Of a DNA stretch of 9,075 nucleotides, positions 1 to 4,059 are shown one piece after another. Each line of letters opens with the position of its first letter. Position 1 is the first letter of the stretch. Under the pieces are notes generated by a model, which was given only the letters and a program-made list of their open reading frames with translations, did not search any database and was not told the origin of the DNA. This DNA is from Terriglobia bacterium. GTDB lineage: Bacteria > Acidobacteriota > Terriglobia > UBA7540. Where the stretch lies: NCBI GenBank assembly GCA_022866195.1, contig JALHUF010000679.1, positions 1 through 9,075 on the forward strand. The letters run 5' to 3'. The position numbers and the translations under genes were made by a program.

Positions 1-134
1 AAACCCGAGCAAAGGCAAGAAAACATCACAGGAGAGGCAAGAGCAAAAGACCAGACAAAACCAGGGAAGACCTGAAATCAATGACTTAGGGTGGGCCAAA
101 TCAAAACATCAAAGTGGGCCAAATCAGGTTGACA
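1..134 (+). mobile_element. Possible right end of an IS21-family insertion sequence (partial)
   Basis: Seen: two identical 13-bp direct repeats GTGGGCCAAATCA (91-103 and 114-126), 23 bp apart, followed by GGTTGACA ending at 134. A lysine/arginine-rich frame is open from base 3 and stops at TAG 87-89, just before the repeats. Known: IS21-family elements carry multiple short repeats near each end and terminate in TG...CA; I recall ends with GTGGGCCAAAT-type repeats followed by GTTGACA in this family. Inference: the istA/istB genes would lie left of the window and the basic frame could be the tail of the last one. No target duplication or other end is visible, so the element boundary at 134 is a guess. 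The repeats might instead be iterons or regulator sites, since the same 10-bp core recurs at 314 and 4005. Confidence 0.33.
91..126 (+). repeat. Tandem direct repeat GTGGGCCAAATCA, two copies
   Basis: Two perfect 13-bp copies begin at 91 and 114 with a 23-bp period, roughly two helical turns. The 10-bp core GTGGGCCAAA is found twice more on the same strand, at 314-323 and 4005-4014, both in non-coding DNA. The repeats could be transposase-binding sites of an insertion-sequence end, or binding sites for a DNA-binding protein of the element. Confidence 0.7.
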
Positions 135-332
135 GAACCAGAAGAGCCTTCGCGGGGCAAGCAACACTACCGCCCGGGGAACACTAGATAGTGCACGCAA
201 GGCAGGCGAGAAACTCGCCAGGGAATTATGTGTGGTGAGAAAAGTATGCCGCCAAAGTTCTCATAGCCAAAAACGATTCCGGTGGTACCGGAAAAGTATA
301 GTGAAGGGCCTTTGTGGGCCAAAAAGTTTTGC

Positions 333-394
333 GTCGCCCCTTCAACAACTTAGCCCCAAAAGGGGATGCGCACGTGCATATATTGAAGGGCGAC
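333..394 (+). ncRNA. Branched hairpin (possible three-way junction)
   Basis: Outer arms 333-345 and 383-394 pair over 12 bp (GTCGCCC, a bulged C at 340, TTCAA with TTGAAGGGCGAC). Inside lie two further dyads: CCCC-AAAA-GGGG at 354-365 and an ATGC/GCAT stem around CACGTG at about 366-379. Together they would fold as a three-way junction. The same symmetry could form a cruciform in DNA, so RNA function is inferred. No protein gene overlaps it convincingly. Confidence 0.35.
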
Positions 395-519
395 ACACGC
401 CAAGACGACCGGATTTAGAATGGCATGATCGGAATGACAGGTAAGAAATCTTTGGTCTTTGCAATCAACGACTTAATCAAAAGTTCCTATCTCCCTCGGT
501 ATTTATAGGAGGGGTCTTG

Positions 520-588
520 GTGCATAAGGAGTTTTACAGGAACTTTGACCCCTTATGTATGAAGGGCCTTTCCAAAGTAAGCAACTAA
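520..588 (+). CDS. Possible 22-codon small or leader peptide
   Basis: A strong Shine-Dalgarno-like AGGAGGGG (507-514) lies five bases before a GTG at 520, with an in-frame TTG just before it at 517. The frame runs 22 codons to TAA at 586-588. The peptide begins MHKEFYRNF and ends SKVSN, with no run of one amino acid to mark a classical biosynthetic attenuator. Its Shine-Dalgarno overlaps the AGGGGTC arm (510-516) that can pair with GACCCCT (547-553), so translation could be gated by folding. The frame is open upstream to 445 without a better start. Very short frames with good ribosome sites occur by chance, so this is tentative. Confidence 0.22.
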   Translation: MHKEFYRNFDPLCMKGLSKVSN

Positions 589-733
589 AATCGTCCGAAT
601 ATTGGACGACGAGCAGCACAGTTCCCCAGTGAATTGCGGCACTGGGTAAACAAAAAAGGCGCGAGCCGAAAGCGCCTAAAGCAGTTCTCCCCGCTCAGGG
701 GACGAACGTAAGAGGATCAGAAAGGGCACGGCC

Positions 734-833
734 CCCGGTAGCTAACTGCTAAGTCCGGGCAGTTGCATCGGCCTGCCTACTCCAACAAAAACCAAATTGT
801 GAAAGCGCCCGACTTGGGGTCGGGTATTTTTTT
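734..833 (+). promoter_or_regulatory. Candidate transcription attenuator (anti-terminator/terminator switch)
   Basis: Three mutually exclusive pairings can be drawn. First, a stem of 734-742 with 748-759 (CCCGG and TAGC arms). Second, the terminator stem 808-813 with 819-824. Third, an anti-terminator in which 749-760 (CTAAGTCCGGGC) pairs with 807-817 (GCCCGACTTGG) over 11 positions, with one bulged C at 756 and one G-U pair. The third pairing breaks both of the others, which is the logic of a classical attenuator. The gene it would control is the XRE regulator at 871 and the operon behind it. The ligand, protein or leader-translation signal is unknown. The pairing is seen in the sequence; the function is inferred. 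Confidence 0.42.
806..833 (+). terminator. Rho-independent terminator upstream of the XRE gene
   Basis: Stem CCCGAC (808-813) and GTCGGG (819-824) encloses the loop TTGGG and is followed by TA and seven T residues (827-833). It is the clearest intrinsic terminator in the window and points rightward. It ends 37 bp before the XRE start codon, leaving little room for a separate promoter, so it either ends an upstream RNA or acts as an attenuator in the regulator's leader. Confidence 0.8.
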
Positions 834-870
834 AGTGCATAGTTCGTAAACAAGTTTTCAAGGAGCGTCC

Positions 871-1197
871 ATGAACGGTCAACAGAACATCGGCGTCTTA
901 ATTCGGGAAGCCCGCGAACTTTCGGGCACAACCCTTACGCAGTTTGCGGCGCTACTTAGGGTCAACCCCGCCGCCATAAGCCATCTAGAGAGGGACTATG
1001 GCATCGGATCAAACACTCTCATCGTTCGCGCGCTACAGTTAGCCACACGGCTACTCGGTGCAAAGTACAACTCGCCATTTGAGGACAAGTGGACGTTCCT
1101 GGCTTGCGAAGAGCAACTACGAACGCTACTTGTTTTCTGCCGCGTGGGGGACTTAGAGGCGAGCATCCAGAGTTTGCCGCCGTCAGTCGGCGCGTGA
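871..1197 (+). CDS. XRE/Cro-family helix-turn-helix regulator
   Basis: This is a small DNA-binding protein of 108 residues, probably a repressor or activator of the element. A helix-turn-helix of the XRE/Cro type spans roughly residues 8-60. TLTQFAALLRVN (about 21-32) fits the first helix and turn, and PAAISHLERD (33-42) fits the recognition helix. The remaining 45 residues are helical and lack any recognised ligand or peptidase domain, so the protein is near the minimum size for the family. The start is supported by AAGGAG at 860-865, five bases before ATG. It is first in the gene run, 29 bp before the protease gene, and sits behind a terminator/attenuator-like leader. Its target sites are unknown; dyads at 3477, 3564 and 3815 are candidates. 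The family call is firm; its role as the element's switch is inferred from position. Confidence 0.85.
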   Translation: MNGQQNIGVLIREARELSGTTLTQFAALLRVNPAAISHLERDYGIGSNTLIVRALQLATRLLGAKYNSPFEDKWTFLACEEQLRTLLVFCRVGDLEASIQSLPPSVGA

Positions 1198-1216
1198 GCG
1201 CCACAAATCACACACT

Positions 1217-1229
1217 AGAAGGACAAATG
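1217..1229 (+). promoter_or_regulatory. Ribosome binding site that sets the protease start
   Basis: AGAAGGA (1217-1223) lies four to five bases before ATG 1227. The reading frame is open further back to an ATG at 1089 inside the XRE gene, but that start has no comparable site, and residues before 1227 look like out-of-frame XRE coding. I therefore place the start at 1227. Confidence 0.75.
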
Positions 1230-2069
1230 CAGGATTTCAGTTTTTCATTTCCCATTTGTAAGATTGACCGCGCCCGCCGTGAGATTCGCGGCGTGGGAAC
1301 CAGTGAAATTTTGGATCAGCAGGGCGAAGTTCTCTCGTATGACGGATCTAAAGCCGCCTTCGCGGAGTGGGCAGACGGGGTACCGCTCAGAGAGATGCAC
1401 CAACCTGTGGCGGCGGGCCGCGCCATCCAATTTGATTTTGATGATCCGCATCGGCAGGTTTGGGTCACGGCTTTTGTCAGCAAGGGCAGTCAAGACGTTT
1501 GGGAAAAAGTCCTCGATGGCACCTTACGAATGCTGTCCGTGGGCGGCAAGCGGATCGTCTCGACAATGAAACGCGCCGCCGATTTACCCCGCCGCGTCTT
1601 CGCCCTGGCCAAGAATATCCCCGATCAAGTTCGGTGGACCGAAAGATGGCAGCTTCAGGAGATCTCGCTTGTGGACAGCGGAGCAAATCCCGCTTGTGCG
1701 TTTGAAGTTGTGAAATCGGCAGGGGGTGTTGAGTTCCGCAAGCGTGCCGCGCAGGATTCCCCAACGGTTCTGGCACAAGTCACCGCCGCCGCCGTGCGTG
1801 TGTTCGCGCCGCTTCAGGCGCAATTCGCCGACCTTCGGCGCGCCGCTGAGGAGATGCAGGATCGCGCGGAAGATATTGAATTGCAGTTCAGCGACTTGGG
1901 CGACCTGGGCGACCGGCTTACGCACTTGGAGGGTCAGGTGCCGAAGCCGAGTCCGGCCAAGGTCGCAACCCCGATAATGACCAAGGCCGAAATTCGGGCC
2001 GCGCTGCGCAACCTCCCGCCTGGCGATCCGCGCCGTGAAACTTTGGAAATCGAACTTTTCAAACAGTAG
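1227..2069 (+). CDS. Prohead-type serine protease (XkdF/HK97 gp4-like) with C-terminal coiled coil
   Basis: The 280-residue product looks like a phage capsid-maturation protease, which cleaves scaffold and capsid protein inside the prohead. Three motifs match the HK97-type triad in order: His58 in LREMHQP, Ser104 in RMLSVGGK, and Glu145 in LQEISLVDSGANP. The last motif is a hallmark of XkdF-like and prohead proteases. Residues about 15-165 form the protease domain. Residues about 180-240 are strongly helical and heptad-like, with a GDLGDLGD-type repeat near 223-229, and could be a built-in scaffold or oligomerisation part. A short TKAEIRAALRNLPPGDP tail follows. No capsid, portal or terminase gene is nearby; the neighbours are a regulator (29 bp upstream) and a DUF5659-like gene (48 bp downstream). 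It is probably an active enzyme, but its substrate is not in view. Confidence 0.8.
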   Translation: MQDFSFSFPICKIDRARREIRGVGTSEILDQQGEVLSYDGSKAAFAEWADGVPLREMHQPVAAGRAIQFDFDDPHRQVWVTAFVSKGSQDVWEKVLDGTLRMLSVGGKRIVSTMKRAADLPRRVFALAKNIPDQVRWTERWQLQEISLVDSGANPACAFEVVKSAGGVEFRKRAAQDSPTVLAQVTAAAVRVFAPLQAQFADLRRAAEEMQDRAEDIELQFSDLGDLGDRLTHLEGQVPKPSPAKVATPIMTKAEIRAALRNLPPGDPRRETLEIELFKQ

Positions 2070-2078
2070 CAATTCCTG

Positions 2079-2092
2079 GGCGCATCCGCGCC
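2079..2092 (+). repeat. Small intergenic hairpin GGCGC-ATCC-GCGCC
   Basis: A 5-bp G/C stem lies ten bases after the protease stop and has no T tract. A similar hairpin (CGGCGC-TAACC-GCGCCG) follows the glycosyltransferase gene at 8973-8989. These may be weak processing or stability elements between genes. Confidence 0.35.
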
Positions 2093-2117
2093 GACATACC
2101 ACCCTGGGAAGCACCGA

Positions 2118-2408
2118 ATGCCAAATGGATACAACACCGCATATTTACTTTTGGCGAGTTTCTTGACAGCCAAAGGCGAACACATCGCCAAGGTTCTAGC
2201 AACGGACCAGCGCGTCGTCTTCAGTTTCGAGGACTCACCGACCTTGGCGCAGCACATCACAGGTTTTTCCGGGAACGAGAACATTCCCATTACTGATTTC
2301 GTCAACGCTTTTCGCAACGTGAAAGACCTGTTGAGGGCGGCGCTTGAACAGAAAGACAATCAGTTGCGCGACCCCGGCGCGGAACCTCAACGGGCGGGGG
2401 TTGAATGA
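2118..2408 (+). CDS. Small DUF5659-like protein
   Basis: The product is 96 residues and cytosolic, with no signal or membrane segment. The core, about residues 8-80, runs YLLLASFLTAKG, then a strand-rich part with RVVFSFEDSP, then ITDFVNAFRNVKDLLRAAL. That pattern resembles DUF5659 from memory: an N-terminal '(Y)LASFLxAKG' helix, a 'VVFxFED' strand and a C-terminal 'FxNAxRxLKDL' helix. DUF5659 is a small family of unknown function common in phages and mobile elements. The last 15 residues are polar and appended. The ATG at 2118 follows GGGAAG at 2106-2111. The stop overlaps the start of the replication gene in ATGA (2405-2408), implying translational coupling and perhaps a role with replication. 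I do not assign a function. Confidence 0.65.
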   Translation: MPNGYNTAYLLLASFLTAKGEHIAKVLATDQRVVFSFEDSPTLAQHITGFSGNENIPITDFVNAFRNVKDLLRAALEQKDNQLRDPGAEPQRAGVE

Positions 2409-3232
2409 CACTGAATGGGTTTCTCCGCAGCCTGCGGGGTGAGTTGATCCGTCAGTTGGGCGGACCGCGCTTGCACATCTGGCTGGCCTATCGCTCCCAC
2501 GCGAACCGGCAGGGTCTTGCTTGGCCGTCAAGGCGGCTGCTCACAGAAGAGACGGGGTATCACTCTTGGGTGATCAAGCGACAAACGCAGTGGCTTGTTA
2601 AAGCCAAGTGGCTTGAATGGAAAGGCAAGTTTCGGAGTCGGGTTCGGGTATATCTGGTTCGCGTTCCTGAAAACGTCAGGGGCCAGATCACACCCCCCGA
2701 CGTGAATTCTGTCGGGGGTCAGAACGCACCCCCGGACCCAAACGTCAGGGGTCAGAACGCACCCCCGGATCAGGGGTCAAATTACACCCCCCTGAAGTCT
2801 TCCATTGGAAGTCAACCATTAAAAGAGGAAGTCTTGCGACCTATCGCAGCGATAGATCGCGTTTGGGATTTTTTTCTAAAGGCAACCCATCGAAGGGAAG
2901 GAAGAGCACTTACCCTAACACCTCGTCGTAGAAAGATGGCGGAAGCCCGGTTCAAGGAAATCCTGCCGAGGGTTGCCGATGCTGGCGAGGCAGAGAAAAT
3001 GATGTGCCGCGCCATCGAGGGGATGACCGCCTCTAAATGGCACGCTGGCAAGAACGTGGATCAAACACGGTACGATTCCTGGGAGCGCGTCTTCCGGTCA
3101 CAGGACGAGTTTGAGGTCTGGCTCGACCAAGCGACGAGTCTGACACCCTACAAGGAATCCGAACCCCGGATCCTCAGCGGAAGTTACGCCCTCACGGCAC
3201 CGGGAAGGGTTACAGAGGACAAGAAAATCTAA
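2405..3232 (+). CDS. Winged-helix replication initiator-like protein
   Basis: The product has 275 residues in three parts. Residues about 20-88 form a winged-helix/HTH_36-like DNA-binding domain ([20 protein letters not shown]... through [16 protein letters not shown]). Residues 91-130 form a linker with repeated (V)[12 protein letters not shown] units. Residues about 148-245 form a helical domain containing [15 protein letters not shown] and [19 protein letters not shown], as seen at the C-terminus of many phage and plasmid replication proteins. By analogy with lambda O it would bind an origin and recruit the host helicase. The linker DNA carries palindromic repeats that may be that origin (2675-2795). 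The start overlaps the upstream stop by 4 bp. I see no helicase or primase motif. An alternative is a transcription regulator with the same fold, but the C-terminal motif favours replication. Confidence 0.7.
   Translation: MTLNGFLRSLRGELIRQLGGPRLHIWLAYRSHANRQGLAWPSRRLLTEETGYHSWVIKRQTQWLVKAKWLEWKGKFRSRVRVYLVRVPENVRGQITPPDVNSVGGQNAPPDPNVRGQNAPPDQGSNYTPLKSSIGSQPLKEEVLRPIAAIDRVWDFFLKATHRREGRALTLTPRRRKMAEARFKEILPRVADAGEAEKMMCRAIEGMTASKWHAGKNVDQTRYDSWERVFRSQDEFEVWLDQATSLTPYKESEPRILSGSYALTAPGRVTEDKKI
2675..2795 (+). repeat. Four iteron-like palindromic repeats; candidate replication origin inside the initiator gene
   Basis: Four 27-bp units begin at 2675, 2711, 2744 and 2769. Each has a left half like GTCAGGGGTCA and a right half like CACCCCC-(C/G)GA, so each is an imperfect palindrome (TCAGGGG at 2770-2776 with CCCCTGA at 2789-2795 is perfect). 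Units 1-3 are in the same codon phase and encode VRGQ-like repeats. Unit 4 overlaps unit 3 by two bases and is read in a different phase, giving QGSNYTP instead. Conservation of DNA despite the phase change suggests the DNA itself is the functional element. Lambda and related phages place ori iterons inside the initiator gene. A small hairpin CTTCC-ATT-GGAAG (2799-2811) and a short T/A-rich patch near 2870-2880 follow. Origin function is inferred. Confidence 0.55.
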
Positions 3233-3255
3233 ATACGAGAGGTTTAAAGCAGCAA

Positions 3256-3462
3256 ATGGAACGAGAACAAGGCAAGGTGAAGTGGTTTAACAACGCCAAG
3301 GGTTACGGGTTTATCCAGCGCGAGAATGGCGAGGACGTCTTCGTCCACTTCTCGGCCATTCAGACAGAAGGCTACAAATCGCTCAGGGAAGGTGAGACGG
3401 TGGAGTTCACCGTCACCAAAGGCCCCAAGGGGTGGCAGGCTGAGAACGTGGTAAGGGTCTGA
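3256..3462 (+). CDS. csp: Cold-shock domain protein (CspA family)
   Basis: This is a complete 68-residue single-domain cold-shock protein, the usual length for the family. It is a small OB-fold that binds single-stranded RNA and DNA and melts RNA secondary structure. The RNP1 motif KGYGFI is at residues 15-20 and RNP2 VFVHF at 28-32. The N-terminal GKVKWFN and the C-terminal [11 protein letters not shown] are canonical. The ATG at 3256 is 23 bp after the initiator stop. The nearest purine-rich site GAGAGG (3237-3242) is 13 bases away, longer than usual, so translation may be modest or coupled to the gene before. There is no long leader of the E. coli cspA kind. In this context it may help expression of the strongly structured transcripts of the element, or act in replication as a single-strand binder; both are guesses. 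Confidence 0.95.
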   Translation: MEREQGKVKWFNNAKGYGFIQRENGEDVFVHFSAIQTEGYKSLREGETVEFTVTKGPKGWQAENVVRV

Positions 3463-3476
3463 ACGACCAGTCCGCC

Positions 3477-3494
3477 GTTGCTACCGGTAGCAAC
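3477..3494. promoter_or_regulatory. Perfect 18-bp palindrome, operator-like
   Basis: GTTGCTACCGGTAGCAAC reads identically on both strands and starts 15 bp after the cold-shock stop. Flanking GACC (3465-3468) and GGTC (3500-3503) add an outer pair. There is no T tract, so it is a poor intrinsic terminator; a binding site for a dimeric regulator is more likely. No second copy was seen in the window. Confidence 0.45.
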
Positions 3495-3563
3495 CAAACG
3501 GTCAGCATCGGGGCAGCGGGGAATCCGATTCAGCCTAATTTCTGCGCTTGGACAGGTTTGGGC

Positions 3564-3577
3564 TTGACGGGCGTCAA
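3564..3577. promoter_or_regulatory. Short dyad TTGACG-GG-CGTCAA
   Basis: A perfect 6-bp inverted repeat with a 2-bp spacer is too tight to fold well as RNA but is suitable as a protein-binding site. It lies in the gene-free interval. A regulator such as the XRE protein is a possible partner, without direct support. Confidence 0.3.
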
Positions 3578-3682
3578 CTGTTGTGCCTTCACTCACTTAT
3601 CGCGTGGTTGGGCGGTCGTTGTGTCCTAGTTTGAGGCATCGTCCCAGGTTAACAGATGGTATGTTATCAGACGTGGAAAACC

Positions 3683-3707
3683 AGCCCTTTGTTATCAAGG
3701 GCTTCTT
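3683..3707 (+). terminator. Weak terminator-like hairpin
   Basis: AGCCCTT (3683-3689) pairs with AAGGGCT (3697-3703) around the loop TGTTATC and is followed by TCTT. The stem is good but the T tract is poor. It would end transcription from the cold-shock gene if it works. The loop overlaps the second copy of the TGTTATCA direct repeat, so a protein site is also possible. Confidence 0.35.
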
Positions 3708-3771
3708 ACCAATAAGACATGGTGCCAGATCCCCCCGACACCTCAAAAAAACCACCCACCTCGATCCCAGG

Positions 3772-3795
3772 GTTCGGTTAGTTGACAAACCGAAC
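3772..3795. promoter_or_regulatory. 8-bp inverted repeat enclosing TTGACA
   Basis: GTTCGGTT (3772-3779) and AACCGAAC (3788-3795) flank AGTTGACA, which includes a perfect -35-like TTGACA (3782-3787). No good -10 is found at 16-18 bp, so I do not call a promoter. As a dyad it may be an operator or an RNA hairpin. Confidence 0.35.
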
Positions 3796-3814
3796 ACCCC
3801 ATAACTTTCATGCT

Positions 3815-3844
3815 TACAGTAACTTACACTCAGACCTTACTGTA
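3815..3844. promoter_or_regulatory. Inverted repeat TACAGTAA / TTACTGTA
   Basis: Perfect 8-bp arms (3815-3822 and 3837-3844) have a 14-bp spacer. A further TTACA at 3824-3828 and a TTACAG near 3854 lie within the same 50 bp. The clustered half-sites look like a cooperative regulator-binding region. The partner protein is unknown. Confidence 0.35.
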
Positions 3845-3994
3845 CTCGGTCGGTTACAGGAGATTAGAGGGTATGAGACGTGTTTTGCAATACCGATAGG
3901 CCAAACAAGTGACCCATATCGAGCGTACAAGGCCTTTAGTTGGTTAATCTTAGCAAGGAATGGGCACTTTTGAGTGCCTTAATGCCCGTCAAAT

Positions 3995-4053
3995 GGCGGG
4001 TTTGGTGGGCCAAAAGGCCCCAAAAAGGCGGGCAACCCGCCAAAAACAAAGGA
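3995..4053 (+). promoter_or_regulatory. Foldable leader with alternative hairpins before the 212-aa gene
   Basis: Two structures compete for CCCGCC (4036-4041): a long stem with GGCGGGTT (3995-4002, 8 bp with 4034-4041) that encloses the hairpin GGGCC-AAAA-GGCCC (4007-4020), or a local hairpin GGCGGG-CAA-CCCGCC (4027-4041). The ribosome site AAAGGA (4048-4053) follows at once, six bases before ATG 4060. The enclosed hairpin contains the fourth copy of GTGGGCCAAA. This could tune translation; it is also compatible with a weak transcription terminator that lacks a T tract. Confidence 0.35.
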
Positions 4054-4059
4054 AAACGA

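Larger units (their letters stand above)
591..833 (+). ncRNA. Candidate structured small RNA or 5' leader ending at an intrinsic terminator
   Basis: Five hairpins follow one another without a protein gene: 591-609, 625-646, 657-677, 684-707 and 734-759. A G/C hairpin with a T7 tract (808-833) closes the series. Hairpins in series ending at an intrinsic terminator are what a stand-alone small RNA or an attenuated leader would look like. I checked by eye for tRNA, tmRNA, SRP RNA, 6S, T-box and group I/II intron hallmarks and saw none that hold together. The transcription start is unknown and the left border at 591 is only the first hairpin of the series. Confidence 0.35.
135..870 (+). other. 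Long gene-free, hairpin-rich interval before the regulator gene
   Basis: No convincing protein gene is seen in about 735 bases, apart from a possible 22-codon peptide at 520-588. The interval is dense in inverted repeats: GGCGAG/CTCGCC 205-219, TTCCGGT/ACCGGAA 277-293, a branched structure 333-394, AAAGTTCCT/AGGAACTTT 480-546, AGGGGTC/GACCCCT 510-553, TCGTCC/GGACGA 591-609, CCCAGTG/CACTGGG 625-646, AGGCGC/GCGCCT 657-677, GTTC-TCCCC/GGGGA-GAAC 684-707, a two-part stem 734-759, then an intrinsic terminator 808-833. A 12-bp direct repeat TGAAGGGCCTTT occurs at 302-313 and 560-571. It may be a structured RNA, a leader, or replication or recombination DNA. I recognise no known RNA family. Confidence 0.6.
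3463..4059 (+). other. Gene-free, dyad-rich interval between early and tail genes
   Basis: About 600 bases hold no convincing gene; the short frames present have weak starts and unlikely composition. The interval contains a perfect 18-bp palindrome (3477-3494), a 14-bp dyad TTGACG-GG-CGTCAA (3564-3577), a terminator-like hairpin (3683-3707), two copies of TGTTATCA (3662-3669 and 3690-3697), an 8-bp inverted repeat GTTCGGTT/AACCGAAC (3772-3795), an 8-bp inverted repeat TACAGTAA/TTACTGTA (3815-3844), a hairpin GGCACT-TTTG-AGTGCC (3963-3978) and a folded leader (3995-4041). It probably separates two transcription units and carries operators or structured RNA. No tRNA was found. Confidence 0.6.

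Noticed and set aside
91..126. CRISPR array
   Set aside because: There are only two 13-bp repeats with a 10-bp gap; the repeat and spacer sizes are wrong and no cas genes are present.
232..444. 70-codon frame on the + strand in the leader region
   Set aside because: It starts at GTG without a ribosome site, has an erratic composition and runs through the branched hairpin at 333-394; nothing family-like is seen.
591..833. Known RNA genes (tmRNA, SRP, 6S, T-box, group I or II intron)
   Set aside because: Single short resemblances such as AATTGCGGC were seen but the rest of each conserved core is absent.
1089..1226. Longer N-terminus for the protease starting inside the XRE gene
   Set aside because: There is no ribosome site at 1089, the extra residues are the XRE gene read out of frame, and ATG 1227 has a good site.
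1584..2114. 176-codon minus-strand frame opposite the protease gene
   Set aside because: It is a shadow of a G/C-rich gene, with a composition unlike a real protein and no ribosome site in a useful context.
3583..3804. Overlapping small frames on both strands in the gap after the cold-shock gene
   Set aside because: GTG or poor starts, no ribosome sites, and both cross the operator-like dyads; they are probably chance frames.
3772..3810. Promoter with -35 TTGACA at 3782-3787
   Set aside because: No acceptable -10 hexamer lies 16-18 bp downstream; only a poor match at shorter spacing.
3925..4000. tRNA-like D-arm AGTTGGTTAA
   Set aside because: No anticodon arm, T-loop or acceptor stem could be drawn around it.
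3940..4059. 40-residue N-terminal extension of the 212-aa protein
   Set aside because: It would be read through the competing hairpins and lacks a ribosome site; ATG 4060 has AAAGGA at the right distance.
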